Assembly: GCA_949126835.1 (NCBI GenBank)
Contig: OX421498.1
Location: 35,309,799 to 35,373,798 of the forward strand
Source: Anisus vortex
Taxonomy: Eukaryota > Mollusca > Gastropoda > Planorbidae
Length of the DNA: 64,000 bases
Reading direction: 5' to 3'
Under the pieces are notes generated by a model. That model was given only the letters and a program-made list of their open reading frames with translations. It was not told the DNA's origin and did no database searches. A program made the position numbers and the translations under genes. How positions within the stretch are numbered: position 1 is the stretch's first letter; every line of letters starts with the position of its first letter. Of this stretch, positions 10,444 through 23,082 are shown piece after piece.

Positions 10444-11516
10444 ATATTTATATATATATATATCCCTTTTTCTGTCTATTTTTTTAATAGCAGACGAATT
10501 CTAATAGGTGCACTATTCCATCCCTATTTGTAAATCTTTCTCAGCAAGTTTCTTATTTTCTCTTTCTTACTCTCTCTCTCTCTCTCTCTCTCTTCTCACC
10601 CCTCCTCTCTTTCTCTCTGAACTTTAACCTCCAAATCATTTTTATTAACGCTGTCAACAAGGGGAGACCTCCGCTTGTTCCATCACCAGCGCCCAAAAAA
10701 AAAGGCGCTTTGATGTTTATTTTAGGTTTGGGGAAAGAGAGGGGGGGGGGGGTTTGAGATGGGAGAAGAAGAAAAAATAAGAACCTCGTTTAAAAAACTC
10801 GTATTTTGATTCAATTTAACGATGTAGTTCTGAAACTCTTGAGTGTTTGTCTTTTTCTTCAATATCGTTTTTTTTTTTCATTTGAAGCCGTATTAAGTTT
10901 TTCACACAAAAATACGGTTTTGATTTGGAGAGTCAGTTAACTTCAATTACCGGTAGTAACGATAATGAAACTAACTTTTCTCCGAGTTAACAAACTTAGT
11001 TGTTCGGCCTACTCTTTTTTTTTAAAGAGATTGAAAATTGTAAGTTAGCTTTGGAAAGTTTGTTGTAGTCTATATGTGATTGTTGTTGTTGTTTTGCTGT
11101 TGTGTTTGTTTATTATTGAAGGCTGTCATTGTTTATGCCTTGGTGTTCACCCTCGTTTCTAAGCTCATCACTTGTATCTACTAAACATGTACAAGTAACG
11201 AAAAGCGGGAGCAGTAGTTGAAAATATGAGGAAACTGCATTAGGAGCAATAATTCTTTTGGATAGAAGGAGAATGTGCAACATATAAAATAAGATATAGA
11301 TCATCGTAAATAACTATCTTTTAATTATTATAATAACTATCTTTTAATTATTATAATAACTATCTTTGTTATAAGTGCTATAATATTGTTCGTTCTTATG
11401 GTCAAGCAGAGTTCTTTAATCGCGCACCGTTTTGTTTATTTAAACTACAAAATATATAGGCCTACAAAATATTATGAAGAAGAAAAAACTAACTAATAAG
11501 CGTTCGTAATCTAAGC
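10444..11516. other. Spacer with a short LINE tail and small repeats
   Basis: No gene is seen. At about 11,225-11,305 there is a diverged LINE 3' tail of the 7,968 type (GGATAGAAGGAGAATGTG followed by AACATATAAAATAAGATA). At 11,311-11,366 a 23 bp unit containing TAACTATCTTTTAATTATTA is repeated about two and a half times. A poly(G) tract lies near 10,742. Confidence 0.5.
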
Positions 11517-12720
11517 CAGCGGTCGGCAAACTTAGGCCCTCATGCCAGATTTGGCATGCTGAGCGATTTTCAAGGGTTCGCGAAAGACCTCCATGAAGTA
11601 GAATTTTTAAAATTGCGAACTACATGAAAATCATGCTAGAAGTCTTCTAAGTTCAGGAATGTTTGAGGGCAATGATCTCATCACTCGCGATCTGTGATTG
11701 AATCTATTCTTAAAATAGTCAATTTTATTGGTTCTCGCCTTTTATTGATTTACAGGCAGTTTCTTCTACAAGACATGTAAACTGGATATAGAGATCTGCT
11801 GTTGCACACAGTGTTCGATGGCTTAGTCAAGGTTAAGTCTTGGATAGATTCATTTCTTGTCTGAAAGCAATTAATGAAATGATTGAAAAAATTATTTTCC
11901 GGTATGGAATGAGGAGAACTGACTGTTGAAGACGATGTTTCTGAATGACATAGCAACACTTTTCAATTAATTAAACTTGCATTTGCAAGAATGGGGTCAA
12001 AAAGCAATTGAACTGTTAGACCACTTCAATATACTTGCATTGAAACTGGACATATCTTGCCGTCAATTTAATTCCAAAACATTTAACTACCTCCCTTCAT
12101 TAAGCCACACTAAGAGAGATCGGTAGGCTTTTTCAGAAGTACATCGAAGCACTCAAAGCGAAGCTTTCTAAATAAAGGCTAGACTTTTTTTTTCAAATTT
12201 ATGGACAAATTATTTATGACTGGCCTGATCTTACTACTTTTTAAATCTGGATCTTTTTTTAAATTGTTTTTTCTAGATGTATATTGACTATTTTAAACTG
12301 CAGCAAGTTGAATTTTAACCTTAAAGGCATCACAATGTGCCAGTTTGCGAAAAATTCTGGAAGGAAGCATCTTAGGAAAGTAAGCTATTCTCAAATGCTA
12401 GGCATTCACTCTAATTTCAGCTTTGACGTGTGAACAGATTTCAGATTTCATCGCAAATGAAAACTATGTTAAGCATACAAAAAGGTCACTTACACGACCA
12501 CTCAGGATTTACTAAATATGCAGGCCTACCTGACCTTGAACAATTAGCGAATTGCTTTTAAGGACAAGGCTACATAATTTGATACAGACTAATTATTAAT
12601 TACATTCAAATTAGTTTTTTTGCTCGTCTTCTTTAATTATGCATAATTATAATTAGTTTTAAATCAATTTTATTTGTTTTATTATTTTAATAAATATAAC
12701 CGGCTTACTCTATAAACTAG
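11517..12720 (+). mobile_element. hAT-B copy, left end and decayed transposase region
   Basis: The left terminus CAGCGGTCGGCAAACTT at 11,517 is of hAT type and matches the ends of the short B-derived MITEs. The interior aligns in order with the copies at 266-1,095 (reverse) and 54,902, including the decayed transposase block near 11,935-12,085, which here contains stops. No right terminus is found before the LTR element at 12,753, so the right side is lost or unrecognisable. Confidence 0.65.
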
Positions 12721-12752
12721 CAATTTATTGCGTAATTGTTGTAATTATTAAT

Positions 12753-13267
12753 TGCTAGTATGCACTAACAAGGTCAAAGGGAAATGACTCAGGAAAGTCA
12801 ATAGTATAGTACAAGAGTTATGGGCACTGGGAAGATTGTCAATGTCACAATCTAGTTTGTTCTACTGCGTCTTAGCTTTATAAAGAATGCTTTGCACGTT
12901 TTACATGTCTGAGTCTGATCACGGGGTTTTACATGTCTCAGTCTGATCAAGGGGGTAAAAGACCGGAGGAAAGTTAGTCGACTCGAATATCTAGAAGCGT
13001 ATAGACGTATACGTTAGACTCGTAATTCTACTACATTTTATCAGAATACTAATTCATTTCTTGGACTTATATTATATTATATTATTCATTGGATATTATA
13101 TGTGACTGTGATTTAATGTGATTAAATATATTTGTGCTGCAGAAGAGCGTTGTCAGATCACTTGTGATTACATAGATTTTATTGAGTTCTTGCAGGAAGG
13201 TAAAATTTCTATTTTAATGAACTGAACATTGTTGTTCAATGGGGATAAAACAAACACCTCATTAACA
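12753..13267 (+). repeat. Left LTR (515 bp)
   Basis: Starts TGCTAGTATGCAC and ends CCTCATTAACA. It contains an internal near-repeat of about 28 bp (TTTTACATGTCTGAGTCTG and its variant) around 12,899-12,955. It differs from the right LTR at about three positions by eye: the fourth base, an A/C in the second internal repeat, and a T/A near 13,209. Confidence 0.88.
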
Positions 13268-13269
13268 GC

Positions 13270-13287
13270 TGGTGGCAGCCTGGTAAA
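13270..13287 (+). promoter_or_regulatory. Primer-binding site of the LTR element
   Basis: TGGTGGCAGCCTGGTAAA starts 2 bp after the left LTR. TGGTGGCAGC-type sequences at this place are usual first-strand primer sites complementary to a tRNA 3' end. Which tRNA is not determined. Confidence 0.6.
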
Positions 13288-13822
13288 AAGAAGAGATTAT
13301 GGTGCAGCGAGTGCTGGCGATTGAAAAAATCATTATCGAGTCGTAAATTTGACATTTTTATAAACCATACCATATGGTCTGAGCAGCATACCAGTTTTTA
13401 ACTGAAGTCTGAGTCCGACATAAATAAATATACTAATTTTTCATCTGAGCAACATATTAGCTCTATGATTTCAAGAGAAAATTCATGGATTGAATTTTTC
13501 TTAATGTAGTACAAATGGATAAAAAAATGTACTAATATATCTAAAGGAATACACCGGACATAATTTTCGGAACCGGATGTAAAGTAAAAAAAATATCATG
13601 TTGACAACTAATAAATATTCAATGTGGTTTATTATCGTCATCGGAAGAACATTTTACTTGACAATATAAACATTTTATATTATAAACCTTGTCAAGTAAT
13701 GAACTGATGCAGGTTGGTGAACATTAATAACGAAACTCTTCCTGCCGTAACTAAATTCGTGATGTTGACATGTTCTCTACATGTTGAAGCCTAAGACTAC
13801 CTACCAATACTCGTTTCAATCC

Positions 13823-14012
13823 TGAACTATCTGATGTGCTGACCGAATCTGAGGTGTACCGAAACTATCTGATGTGCTTACCGAATCTGAGGTGTACCGA
13901 AACTATCTGATGTGCTTACCGAATCTGAAGTGTACCGAAACTATCTGATGTGCTTACCGAATCGGAAGTGTACCGAAACTATCTGATGTGCTTACAGAAA
14001 CTATACCGAATC
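13823..14012 (+). repeat. 38 bp minisatellite inside the LTR element
   Basis: GAAACTATCTGATGTGC recurs at 13,861, 13,899, 13,937 and 13,975, with a variant first copy at 13,823: five copies spaced 38 bp apart. It replaces sequence where gag would be expected to begin. Confidence 0.9.
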
Positions 14013-15122
14013 TGAATTTAAGAAAAACTATTGACTTTAAAGTTAAATATTAATATGTGTACCAAAAGACTTTTGACATTTATAATGGTATACATTTTTT
14101 TAATTCTGGGTTTTATTTAACCTAAATCTGGATTATTCTCAAGAAACTTCAAATTATTGTGATTTCATGCTGGATTATTAGTTAAGTAATTGTGTATTTC
14201 GAACAAGGATTTACAAACACTTTAATTACTTCATATTTTCTCAAACTTAATAATCCTAATGTTTATTATTATGCATGTCTACATTTCGTATTGCTATATG
14301 TATTAATGGTCTTGGTGGTGGTAGTTTAGCATATATCTCTCAATTTCTAAATCTTACTCTGTCTGTACTCTACTTCTGTTTCTTACAGAGAGATAGATGT
14401 TAAATGATTCTTTGATAGGGTAATTTCTGTTAGCTGTATTGACTTGTTTGTTTTTGTTCAAATATTGAAGTAAAATTATTGTCTTTGTCAATGTTGATAA
14501 ATATTGTGATTCTAGTGTGAACATTTCCTCTATTACTGTTGTCCATGCAGCATTTGTGTCCTTAATTAAGATTGTGTTGTGTTTCATTTATTTTAGTTAT
14601 ACATAATTGTTGTGTTGTGTTTCATTTATTTTAGTTATACATAATTGTTGTTTTGTTTTGTTTTTTAAATATAATTAATATTATTGGTTCAAGATAACCA
14701 CTATTATTTCTGATAGATTCTTGATAGTAACAATAACTATCAATTGTTTATAAATATAATTTATACAAACGTCAATATTTATGTACACACTATAAAAAAT
14801 AGTGAATAAGGCATTTTTACAAATATAATAATTGACAATAGTCAACATATACATACAAGTAAAGTAAATTGAAAAATAAGAAGAGAAAATAATTTATCAA
14901 TCAAAATATTATGCTTTGCATTGTTCCAATTCCAATTTCAATTATAATAGCATAGTAAATAGAAATAATAGTATTGCAAGTGTTTAGCTTCAACTTAATA
15001 ATACATGGTCTACATAATAATTATAAGAATTACATTGTGAATGTCCACTCTATAAATAATAATAAATAATAGCATTGTCCTGTACAAAATAATAATTTAT
15101 TGTTAATAATCAAGAATTAAAT

Positions 15123-15236
15123 ATGGATGTAAAAGTTAAATTAATGTATGAAGAAGCTAAAGCTTTAGCTAAGGAATTTGACATAACAGAATTAGATAAT
15201 GAACTTAAACAAAGAAAACTAGAACATGAACTATAA
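15123..15236 (+). pseudogene. Possible gag start relic
   Basis: A 37-codon frame starting MDVKVKLMYEEAKALAKE, helical and charged, ending at a TAA. It could be the remains of a gag N-terminus, given its place in the element, but it is short and nothing downstream continues it. Confidence 0.3.
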
Positions 15237-17303
15237 TTGGTTACATTATAACAGAATAAGGTTAAACAATTACCTAATTAATAATACATAATAACTTAAA
15301 GCATAACATGATGCTCTATATAATAATAATAATAGCATAATACTTTGTCAGTCTTTGTTGATATTCATTAAACACAAGGTTATAAATGGTATATAATAAG
15401 GTTAAAGCCTTAACAAAATGGTTTGCTAATAATAAAAGCTAAATGAAATGAAAAATAAAAGAATAATTATGACTAAGATTGAAGTCAAATATAGATATGA
15501 GCAACTAAAGTTATAAATAGGATATGATATTCTCATCAATAAGTATAATGGTATGACAACAACAATTTTAAGTAGGTCTTTGCCTGGTAGTGGACATACA
15601 ACTCTTCGGGGTTGGTGCTATCTGACAATTACCTGTGTATATAATGTATATAAGTTATATAATAATCAATTTGATAATATTGTACGTAAGGTTTGTAATT
15701 TATAAGAAGGCAACAATTTGTAAGACCAGTGAGCAAGTGGGCTGAAGAGAATAATAAGTATCAATTGATGAAATGTAGCCTCTAGCCAGGTATGTTAAGC
15801 TACATAAATATTTTGGGGCCTCTGAACAGTGATACTGTTATGCCGCCTATAGCCTATGTAAGACTTTAAGAAAATAAAGCATTAGTGAATAATTGGAATA
15901 ATGAAATACCTATGTCAGACTCTAAAGACAGAGCGTTAGATGATAATAATGTATGATATTCATATAAGTCTTTAAAAGTAGCATTGAATCAGATGATAAT
16001 ATTGTATGGTATTCATATAAGTCTTTAAAAGTAGCAATGAACCATAATAATGAAACAATGAATAAACACATAACTCATAGGAGATGAGCAGTGTAGAATA
16101 ATATCGTTTTTAATAGCTTGAATAAAGTTGTAAAGTTTTGTTGTAAACTAAGATTAAAGATAATCATATTACATGGTAATGACTGGTACTGAGAATATCA
16201 TTCCGAAATAATCATTGAGAATAGTAGCACACCAAGATAATTAAAATAATCATTGAGAATATCAATTCAAGATAAACATTGAGAATATTAATCAAAACAA
16301 TCATTGAAAATAGCGAACCAAAATAATCATAATAAATATGAGAGTGTCAATTGAAAATAAACATTATAAAGATATGTATTTAAAATAACCAGTATGAAAA
16401 TGAAAATGTGAATTAAAAATGACTATAGTTCAATATATCAATCCAAAATGACAATTGTAAGAATAAAACAGAGATTAGTTGTTATTATAAATGTTGTATG
16501 AAAAACTTGTGAGTTAAATCAAATTCATAGATAATACTAGAGAACAAAAGTACAGAGATTAATGAATTACTTAATGAATTTGATGACAGTATACATAAAT
16601 TGTCAGATGTAAAATACAAAATTGACATAAATGGTAAAGAAAATTTTTCACATCAATAATTTAAGACATTATGAAGAAATTAAAATAGTTGATACTACAT
16701 TACAAAATACTAAACAAATAGAAAACATATGTTATTGTGAAAGACATTCTAAATAATGTTGAATAATTATATGGCATAACTACAAAGACATTAAATTGAA
16801 AATAAAAATAATATTGTAAAACTGTTTAACAAATTTAAAGAAACAATCTCAGAATATACTCAAGTAAACAATAGAATCAAGCATAGAGTAGAACATGATA
16901 GTGTTACAATAAGATATAAGAAAGCGATATGCAGAGATAATCTCGATAATAAGGATATACAATACCAAAAGATAATTGTGAATGTAAAACTTAGAGACTT
17001 CAAAATTTTTGTGTGAAGGTGTAAATTTTCTGTAATACACCTATATAATTTTTTTCAACATAATAATTTAATTGTTAAGATGAACTCAAAAATTTTTTTT
17101 TAGTATATACAAATTTTTTCAAGTTTTGATATAGATATATGTACTATGATTACATGAATATTACATGACTTAATTAGATACGTTAACTATTGATATGCAA
17201 CTCAATATTTCATTGATTTTGTAACAATAATTTATGTTCCCTATACATGTAATTATGCAAAAATAATAATGAATTAATATTTTCTTCCGGGAGGGGTGAG
17301 TAA

Positions 17304-17818
17304 TGCGAGTATGCACTAACAAGGTCAAAGGGAAATGACTCAGGAAAGTCAATAGTATAGTACAAGAGTTATGGGCACTGGGAAGATTGTCAATGTCACA
17401 ATCTAGTTTGTTCTACTGCGTCTTAGCTTTATAAAGAATGCTTTGCACGTTTTACATGTCTGAGTCTGATCACGGGGTTTTACATGTCTCAGTCTGATCA
17501 CGGGGGTAAAAGACCGGAGGAAAGTTAGTCGACTCGAATATCTAGAAGCGTATAGACGTATACGTTAGACTCGTAATTCTACTACATTTTATCAGAATAC
17601 TAATTCATTTCTTGGACTTATATTATATTATATTATTCATTGGATATTATATGTGACTGTGATTTAATGTGATTAAATATATTTGTGCTGCAGAAGAGCG
17701 TTGTCAGATCACTTGTGATTACATAGATTTTATTGAGTTCTTGCAGGAAGGTAAAATTACTATTTTAATGAACTGAACATTGTTGTTCAATGGGGATAAA
17801 ACAAACACCTCATTAACA
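17304..17818 (+). repeat. Right LTR (515 bp)
   Basis: Starts TGCGAGTATGCAC and ends CCTCATTAACA, the same length as the left LTR and almost identical. The purine-rich GGGAGGGGTGAGTAA at 17,289-17,303 directly precedes it and fits a polypurine tract for second-strand priming. Confidence 0.88.
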
Positions 17819-17823
17819 TTAAT

Positions 17824-18283
17824 TTTTTAAAAAAACTCCTTAAGGTCAAATCGACTTAAACAATTAATGTAGGATAAGTTTATATGCAATTGTTTGACGT
17901 AGACTAATATAATTTTATTCCTCTAATTACAAGTTGAAATAAAAGCATAATGATGGAAGAAAAAATAAATTTAGTTAAATTACAAAACATAACTTGCTTG
18001 GCATGACTATAGAATCAAATTTGAAAGCATTAATCTTATTAAAGGGGGATAATTAACATGTTGTTTTTTTTTTGCGATAACATTTCTAAACGTTTTCTAT
18101 TTTTTTCTTTATGGATAAAAAAATAACTGTTAATAATAGCGCTATAAAATGAAATATTATAAAATTTAGTTTCAAATTATATAAATATTATTTGATTGGA
18201 GAATTTTTGTGTACATTTTTAACCTTACAATAACTACCCACGTTGTACATTTATTAGGCTGAGATAACAATCATATCATATCA
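17824..18283 (-). mobile_element. hAT-A-like fragment, antisense, and flank
   Basis: About 18,030-18,262 resembles the reverse complement of the hAT-A interior (AAAGGGGGATAATTAACATG, then an AT-rich run and ATAACTACCCACGTTGTA). It lacks both termini. The 200 bp between the LTR element and this fragment show nothing recognisable. A short (ATATC)n tract near 18,270 precedes the first Helitron-like unit. Confidence 0.45.
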
Positions 18284-19552
18284 TATATATATATAAATCT
18301 CAAAAGGAATATGTATGTATGTATGTGGCTGGCTGGCTGGCTGGCTGGGTATGTACATACCGCATAATCTTTTTAAATACTGGACATAAAAACGTAAAAT
18401 TTGCTACAAATATTCTTTGCGTTACGGCGGTGAACACTGTCAAGGTTTTAAAAAAATTAAAATGACCGCAGTGGTCAGTTTGGTCAAAAAACGCGAATAA
18501 AATGACATATTTTGGGTTCATGTTAAAATTGCCGTTCCAACTTTTTATAGTTTTTCGATCGATCGCGCTAAAAAAATTAAAAAAAGGATGGCGTTGAGAT
18601 TTTTTTTAGGATGACGTCATCAAAGTTTGCGCAGAGATAGCTAGCCGGCTTTTCGTTATGACGTCATCAAATTTTGCGTATTCATTTAAAATTAACTTTG
18701 CTTCAATGTTTGCTAATGTATTTTATGAATGAATAGAACAAAATATATTCACGTTTTAATTCGTGTCGTATACGAAATATAAGCTTTGTAGTTGTTGCGT
18801 GCAATCTCATTATAACTGCTTGAGTAGTAAGAGTGTATGTAAACATAACTTTTAGCTTTTTCAATTAGTTTGAAGCGGGCGTATACGCATTAAAATCTTT
18901 CTAGCGGGAAATATTTCACGTTTCAATTCGTTTCTAGCGGGAAATATTTCACGTTTCAGTTCGTTTCGGTTGTAGCGGGCGTACAAAATGTCATTCACAT
19001 TTAAATTTGTGACGTATACATCGATAAACTTTTTAACGGGCAGGGTTTTATTAATTGCCGTATATATTAACTGTGTAGAGGGCAATCTCATTATAACTCC
19101 ATGGGTAGATAAAGTGTATGTAAAAGATCATTATGCGATTACATTGAACACAATTTTTTTTTTTAAAGTTTCTTCTTTGTTTCTTATTGGTTTCATTTGT
19201 TATTGTTTTACATGTTGAATAGAAAAATTAATTCTAAGTTTGCATCCAAAGCAACATTAAAAAAATAAATAGCAAATAACAAAAACAACACAACATAGGT
19301 CTGCGACTTAATGTTTGTCGTAAAAAAATATATCAAACAATCATTTTTTTTTTATAAAAGTACTGTCGAATGTTCTTTATCAATGAATAGAACAAAATAT
19401 ATTCACGTTTTAATTTGCGTCGTAATTTATAGCGGGATATTTTTAAATTGTTATAATGGGTAATGATTCATGGTTTTAATGGGTAACTTACGTTGTATCT
19501 GGCAAATAAAAAATTCCTTCACGTTTTTATTCGTGTTGTATATGTCCACAGA
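18284..19552 (+). mobile_element. Helitron/Helentron-like unit 1 (type I head, no 3' end)
   Basis: The unit starts in a TATA run followed by AATCTCAAAAGGAATATG, (GTAT)n, (GGCT)n and the perfect palindrome GGTATGTACATACC at 18,348-18,361. These head features recur in all six units. Type I units continue GCGAATAAAATGACATATTTT. It has no terminal inverted repeats. It stops at 19,552 without the satellite or 3' hairpin, and an ATATC microsatellite follows. About 18,896-18,970 holds two copies of a roughly 33 bp motif (TCTAGCGGGAAATATTTCAC). It is non-coding. Confidence 0.7.
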
Positions 19553-19631
19553 ATATCATATCATATCATATATCATATCATATCATATCATATCATATAT
19601 CATATCATATCATATCATATCATATCATATC
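19553..19631. repeat. (ATATC)n microsatellite between units 1 and 2
   Basis: About 80 bp of CATAT/ATATC pentamers with a few phase slips. It separates the truncated end of unit 1 from the start of unit 2 and may mark a recombination or insertion point. Confidence 0.9.
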
Positions 19632-19676
19632 ATATATATATATATAAATCTCAAAAGGAATATGTATGTATGTATG

Positions 19677-19711
<35 letters not shown>

Positions 19712-21411
19712 GTATGTACATACCGCATAATCTTTTTAAATACTGGACATAAAAACGTGAAATTTGCTACAAATATTCTTTGCGTTACGGCGGTGAACAC
19801 TGTCAAGGTTTTAAAAAAATTAAAATGACCGCAGTGGTCAGTTTGGTCAAAAAACGCGAAAAAAACACAACTTTTGATTCACATTGTCTTTGCCAGTACA
19901 ACTTTTTATAGTTTTTCGTCACAAAGTTAGAAAAAAAAGGATGCGCTGAGATTATTTTTATGACGTCATCAATCTTTGCGCATGGATTTTATAGCAATGA
20001 AGGGACATTTTTCATTCATGTTTAAATTGACGTCATCAAACTATGTGCATGGATTTTATTATCTCAACTCAATGACGGGAACAAATTTTCTTCATGTTTA
20101 AATTGTCTACGTGCCGTAAACAACATAAATTCTTTACACTACCAATACTGTAGTTGATTTTCTTAATTTATCACTACTTTAATACTTTACACTGTGAATA
20201 CATTGACTTAAAGCTAATTAATAATTTAAAACTTTACAAACATAGGACAAAGCAAATAGATTTAGCATTTTTTTTTTCTGTTTCGGGAAGTAATACCGAC
20301 GCCTTACTAAGCTTATTTAAACGCAGTGGTCCTGGTTACACTCTATATTTAAGCTTATAATTATATGGCGTCATCAAATTTTGCGTATTTATGCGTTTAA
20401 GAAGGGAAAAAAATTTTCTTTTAATTTGCGTCGTTATTTGTGGAATGCAATATTTAAATGGTATAAGTTACCGGAAAATACTTTATCCCCGCTTAAGACT
20501 ATTGTTTATAACTCCATGGGTTATTTTATCCAGTTCCGAGAACTGGGCACTTTTAGGCTTATCGCCTAGGTAACGGCCATTGTTTAAATTACCGGGCAAT
20601 GTTTAAATTACCGGGCAATGTTTATAATACCGGGCAATGTTTATAATACCGGGCAATGTTTAAATTACCGGGCAATGTTTAAATTACCGGGCAATGTTTA
20701 TAATACCGGGCAATGTTTATAATACCGGGCAATGTTTAAATTACCGGGCAATGTTTAAATTACCGGGCAATGTTTAAATTACCGGGCAATGTTTATAATA
20801 CCGGGCAATGTTTATAATACCGGGCAATGTTTAAATTACCGGGCAATGTTTAAATTACCGGGCAATGTTTAATTTGCCGGGCAATGTTCAAATTGCCGGA
20901 ACTAAATTTTTAAAGTTTTAATTCGTGTCGTATACGTTTTATAAACATTATTTCATATGGGTTTCATTTGTTATTGTTTTACATGTTGAATAGAAAATTT
21001 AATTCTAAGTTTGCTTCCAAAGCAACAATAAATAAATAAATAGCAAATAAACAAAAACAACACAACATAGGTCTGCGACTTAATGTTTGTCGTAAAAAAA
21101 ATATATCAAACAATCATTAAAAAAAAAAAAAAGTACTGTCGAATGTTCTTAATCAATGAATAGAACAAAATATATTCATGTTTTAATTTGCGTCGTAATT
21201 TATAGCGGACAATTTTGTAATTGTTATAATGGGTGATGAGTAATGATTTTAACGGGTAATTCATGTTGTAGCGGGCAAATAAAAAATTACCTCACGTTTA
21301 AAATCGTGTCGTAGGTCATGCGGGCAATCTCATTATAACTGCCTGAGTAGTTAGAGTGTATGTAAACATAACTTTTAGCCGGTTCGGAGGACCGGGCACA
21401 TAACGGCTTGT
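19632..21411 (+). mobile_element. Helitron/Helentron-like unit 2 (type II, complete)
   Basis: Same head as unit 1, but type II after the palindrome (GCGAAAAAAACACAACTTTT). The body leads to a 19 bp satellite at about 20,578-20,895. The 3' end has the hairpin CCGGT-TCGGAGG-ACCGG, then GCACATAACGGCTTGT and directly the start of unit 3. Absence of inverted ends, a 3' hairpin close to the end and AT target sequence fit non-autonomous Helitron-like elements. No Rep/helicase is present. Confidence 0.7.
20578..20895 (+). repeat. 19 bp satellite in unit 2
   Basis: Head-to-tail 19-mers of two types, ACCGGGCAATGTTTAAATT (A) and ACCGGGCAATGTTTATAAT (B), in the order AABBAABBAAABBAA, followed by two diverged copies. 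Related arrays occur in units 3, 4 and 6. Confidence 0.93.
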
Positions 21412-23082
21412 ATATATATATAAATCTCAAAAGGAATATGTGGCTGGCTGGCTGGCTGGCTGGGTATGTACATACCGCATAATCTTTTTAAATACTGGAC
21501 ATAAAAACGTGAAATTTGCTACAAATATTCTTTGCGTTACGGCGGTGAACACTGTCAAGGTTTTACAAAAATTAAAATGACCGCAGTGGTCAGTTTGGTC
21601 AAAAAACGCGAAAAAAACAAAACTTTTGATTCACATTGTCTTTGCCAGTACAACTTTTTATAGTTTTTCGTCACAAAGTTAGAAAAAAAAGGATGCGCTG
21701 AGATTATTTTTATGACGTCATCAATCTTTGCGCATGGATTTTATAGCGATGAAGGGACATTTTTCATTCATGTTTAAATTGACGTCATCAAACTATGTGC
21801 ATGGATTTTATTATCTCAACTCACTGACGGGAACAAATTTTCTTGATATTTAAATTGTCTACGTGCCGTAAACAACATAAATTCTTTACACTACCAATAC
21901 TGTAGTTGATTTTCTTAATCTATCACTACTTTAATACTTTACACTGTGAATACATGACATAAAGCTAATTAATAATTTAAAACTTTACAAACATAGGACA
22001 AAGCAAATAGATTTAGCATTTTTTTTCTGTTTCGGGAAGTAATACCGACGCATTACTAAGCTTATTTAAAACGCAGTGGTCCTGGTTACACTCTATATTT
22101 AAGCTTATAATTATATAGCGTCATCAAATTTTGCGTATTTATGCGTTTAAGAAGGGAACAAAATTTTGTTTTAATTTGCGTCGTAATTTGTAGAATGCAA
22201 TATTTAAATGGTTAAAGTTACCGGAAAATACTTTATCCCCGCTTAAGACTATTGCTTATAACTCCATGGGTTATTTTATCCAGTTCCGAGAACTGGGCAC
22301 CTTTAGGCTTATCGCCTTGGTAACGGCCATTGTTTAAATTACCGGGCAATGTTTAAATTACCGGGCAATGTTTATAATACCGGGCAATGTTTAAATTACC
22401 GGGCAATGTTTAAATTACCGGGCAATGTTTAAATTACCGGGCAATGTTTAAATTACCGGGCAATGTTTAAATTACCGGGCAATGTTTAAATTACCGGGCA
22501 ATGTTTAAATTACCGGGCAATGTTTATATTACCGGGCAATGTTTAATTTGCCGGGCAATGTTCAAATTGCCGGAACTAACTTTTTAAAGTTTTAATTCGT
22601 GTCGTATACGTTTTATAAACATTATTTCATATGGGTTTCATTTGTTATTGTTTTACATGTTGAATGGAAAATTTAATTCTAAGTTTGCTTCCAAAGCAAC
22701 AATAAATAAATAAATAGCAAATAAACAAAAACAACACAACATAGGTCTGCGACTTAATGTTTGTCGTAAAAAAATATATCAAACAATCATTAAAAAAAAT
22801 AAAAGTACTGTCGAATGTTCTTTATCAATGAATAGAACAAAATATATTCATGTTTTAATTTGCGTCGTAATTTATAGCGGGCGATTTTGTAATTTTATAA
22901 TGGGTGATGAGTAATGATTTTAACGGGTAACTCATGTTGTAGCGGGCAAATAAAAAATTACCTCACGTTTAAATTCGTGTCGTAGGTCATGCGGGCAATC
23001 TCATTATAACTGCCTGAGTAGTTAGAGTGTATGTAAACATAACTTTTAGCCGGTTCGGAGGACCGGGCACATACTGGCTTGT
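21412..23082 (+). mobile_element. Helitron/Helentron-like unit 3 (type II, complete)
   Basis: Near copy of unit 2 through the whole body, beginning directly after the CTTGT end of unit 2. The (GTAT)n part of the head is shorter. Satellite at 22,322-22,573. It ends with the same hairpin and ATACTGGCTTGT (a small variant of ATAACGGCTTGT), and the head of unit 4 follows without spacer. Confidence 0.72.
22322..22573 (+). repeat. 19 bp satellite in unit 3
   Basis: The same 19-mer as in unit 2 but almost entirely the A type, with a single B near the start: order AAB then a run of A, ending with the same diverged TTTAATTTGCC and TTCAAATTGCC copies. The loss of alternating BB pairs separates this array from those in units 2 and 4. 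Confidence 0.93.

Larger units (their letters stand above)
12748..17823 (+). mobile_element. Complete non-coding LTR retrotransposon (LARD-like)
   Basis: Element body 12,753-17,818 (5,066 bp), flanked by TTAAT on both sides (12,748-12,752 and 17,819-17,823), a 5 bp duplication as made by retroviral-type integrases. Two LTRs of 515 bp each begin TG and end CA. A primer-binding-site-like sequence follows the left LTR and a purine-rich tract precedes the right one. The 4.0 kb interior is very AT-rich with no protease, reverse transcriptase or integrase. The only coding hint is a 37-codon frame at 15,123-15,236. I see about three differences between the LTRs, which suggests recent insertion. It must have used proteins from another element. 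Confidence 0.85.

Noticed and set aside
20381..20569. A 62-codon plus-strand frame shared by units 2 and 4
   Set aside because: Present only because the units are copies; ends near the inner terminus and shows no family resemblance.
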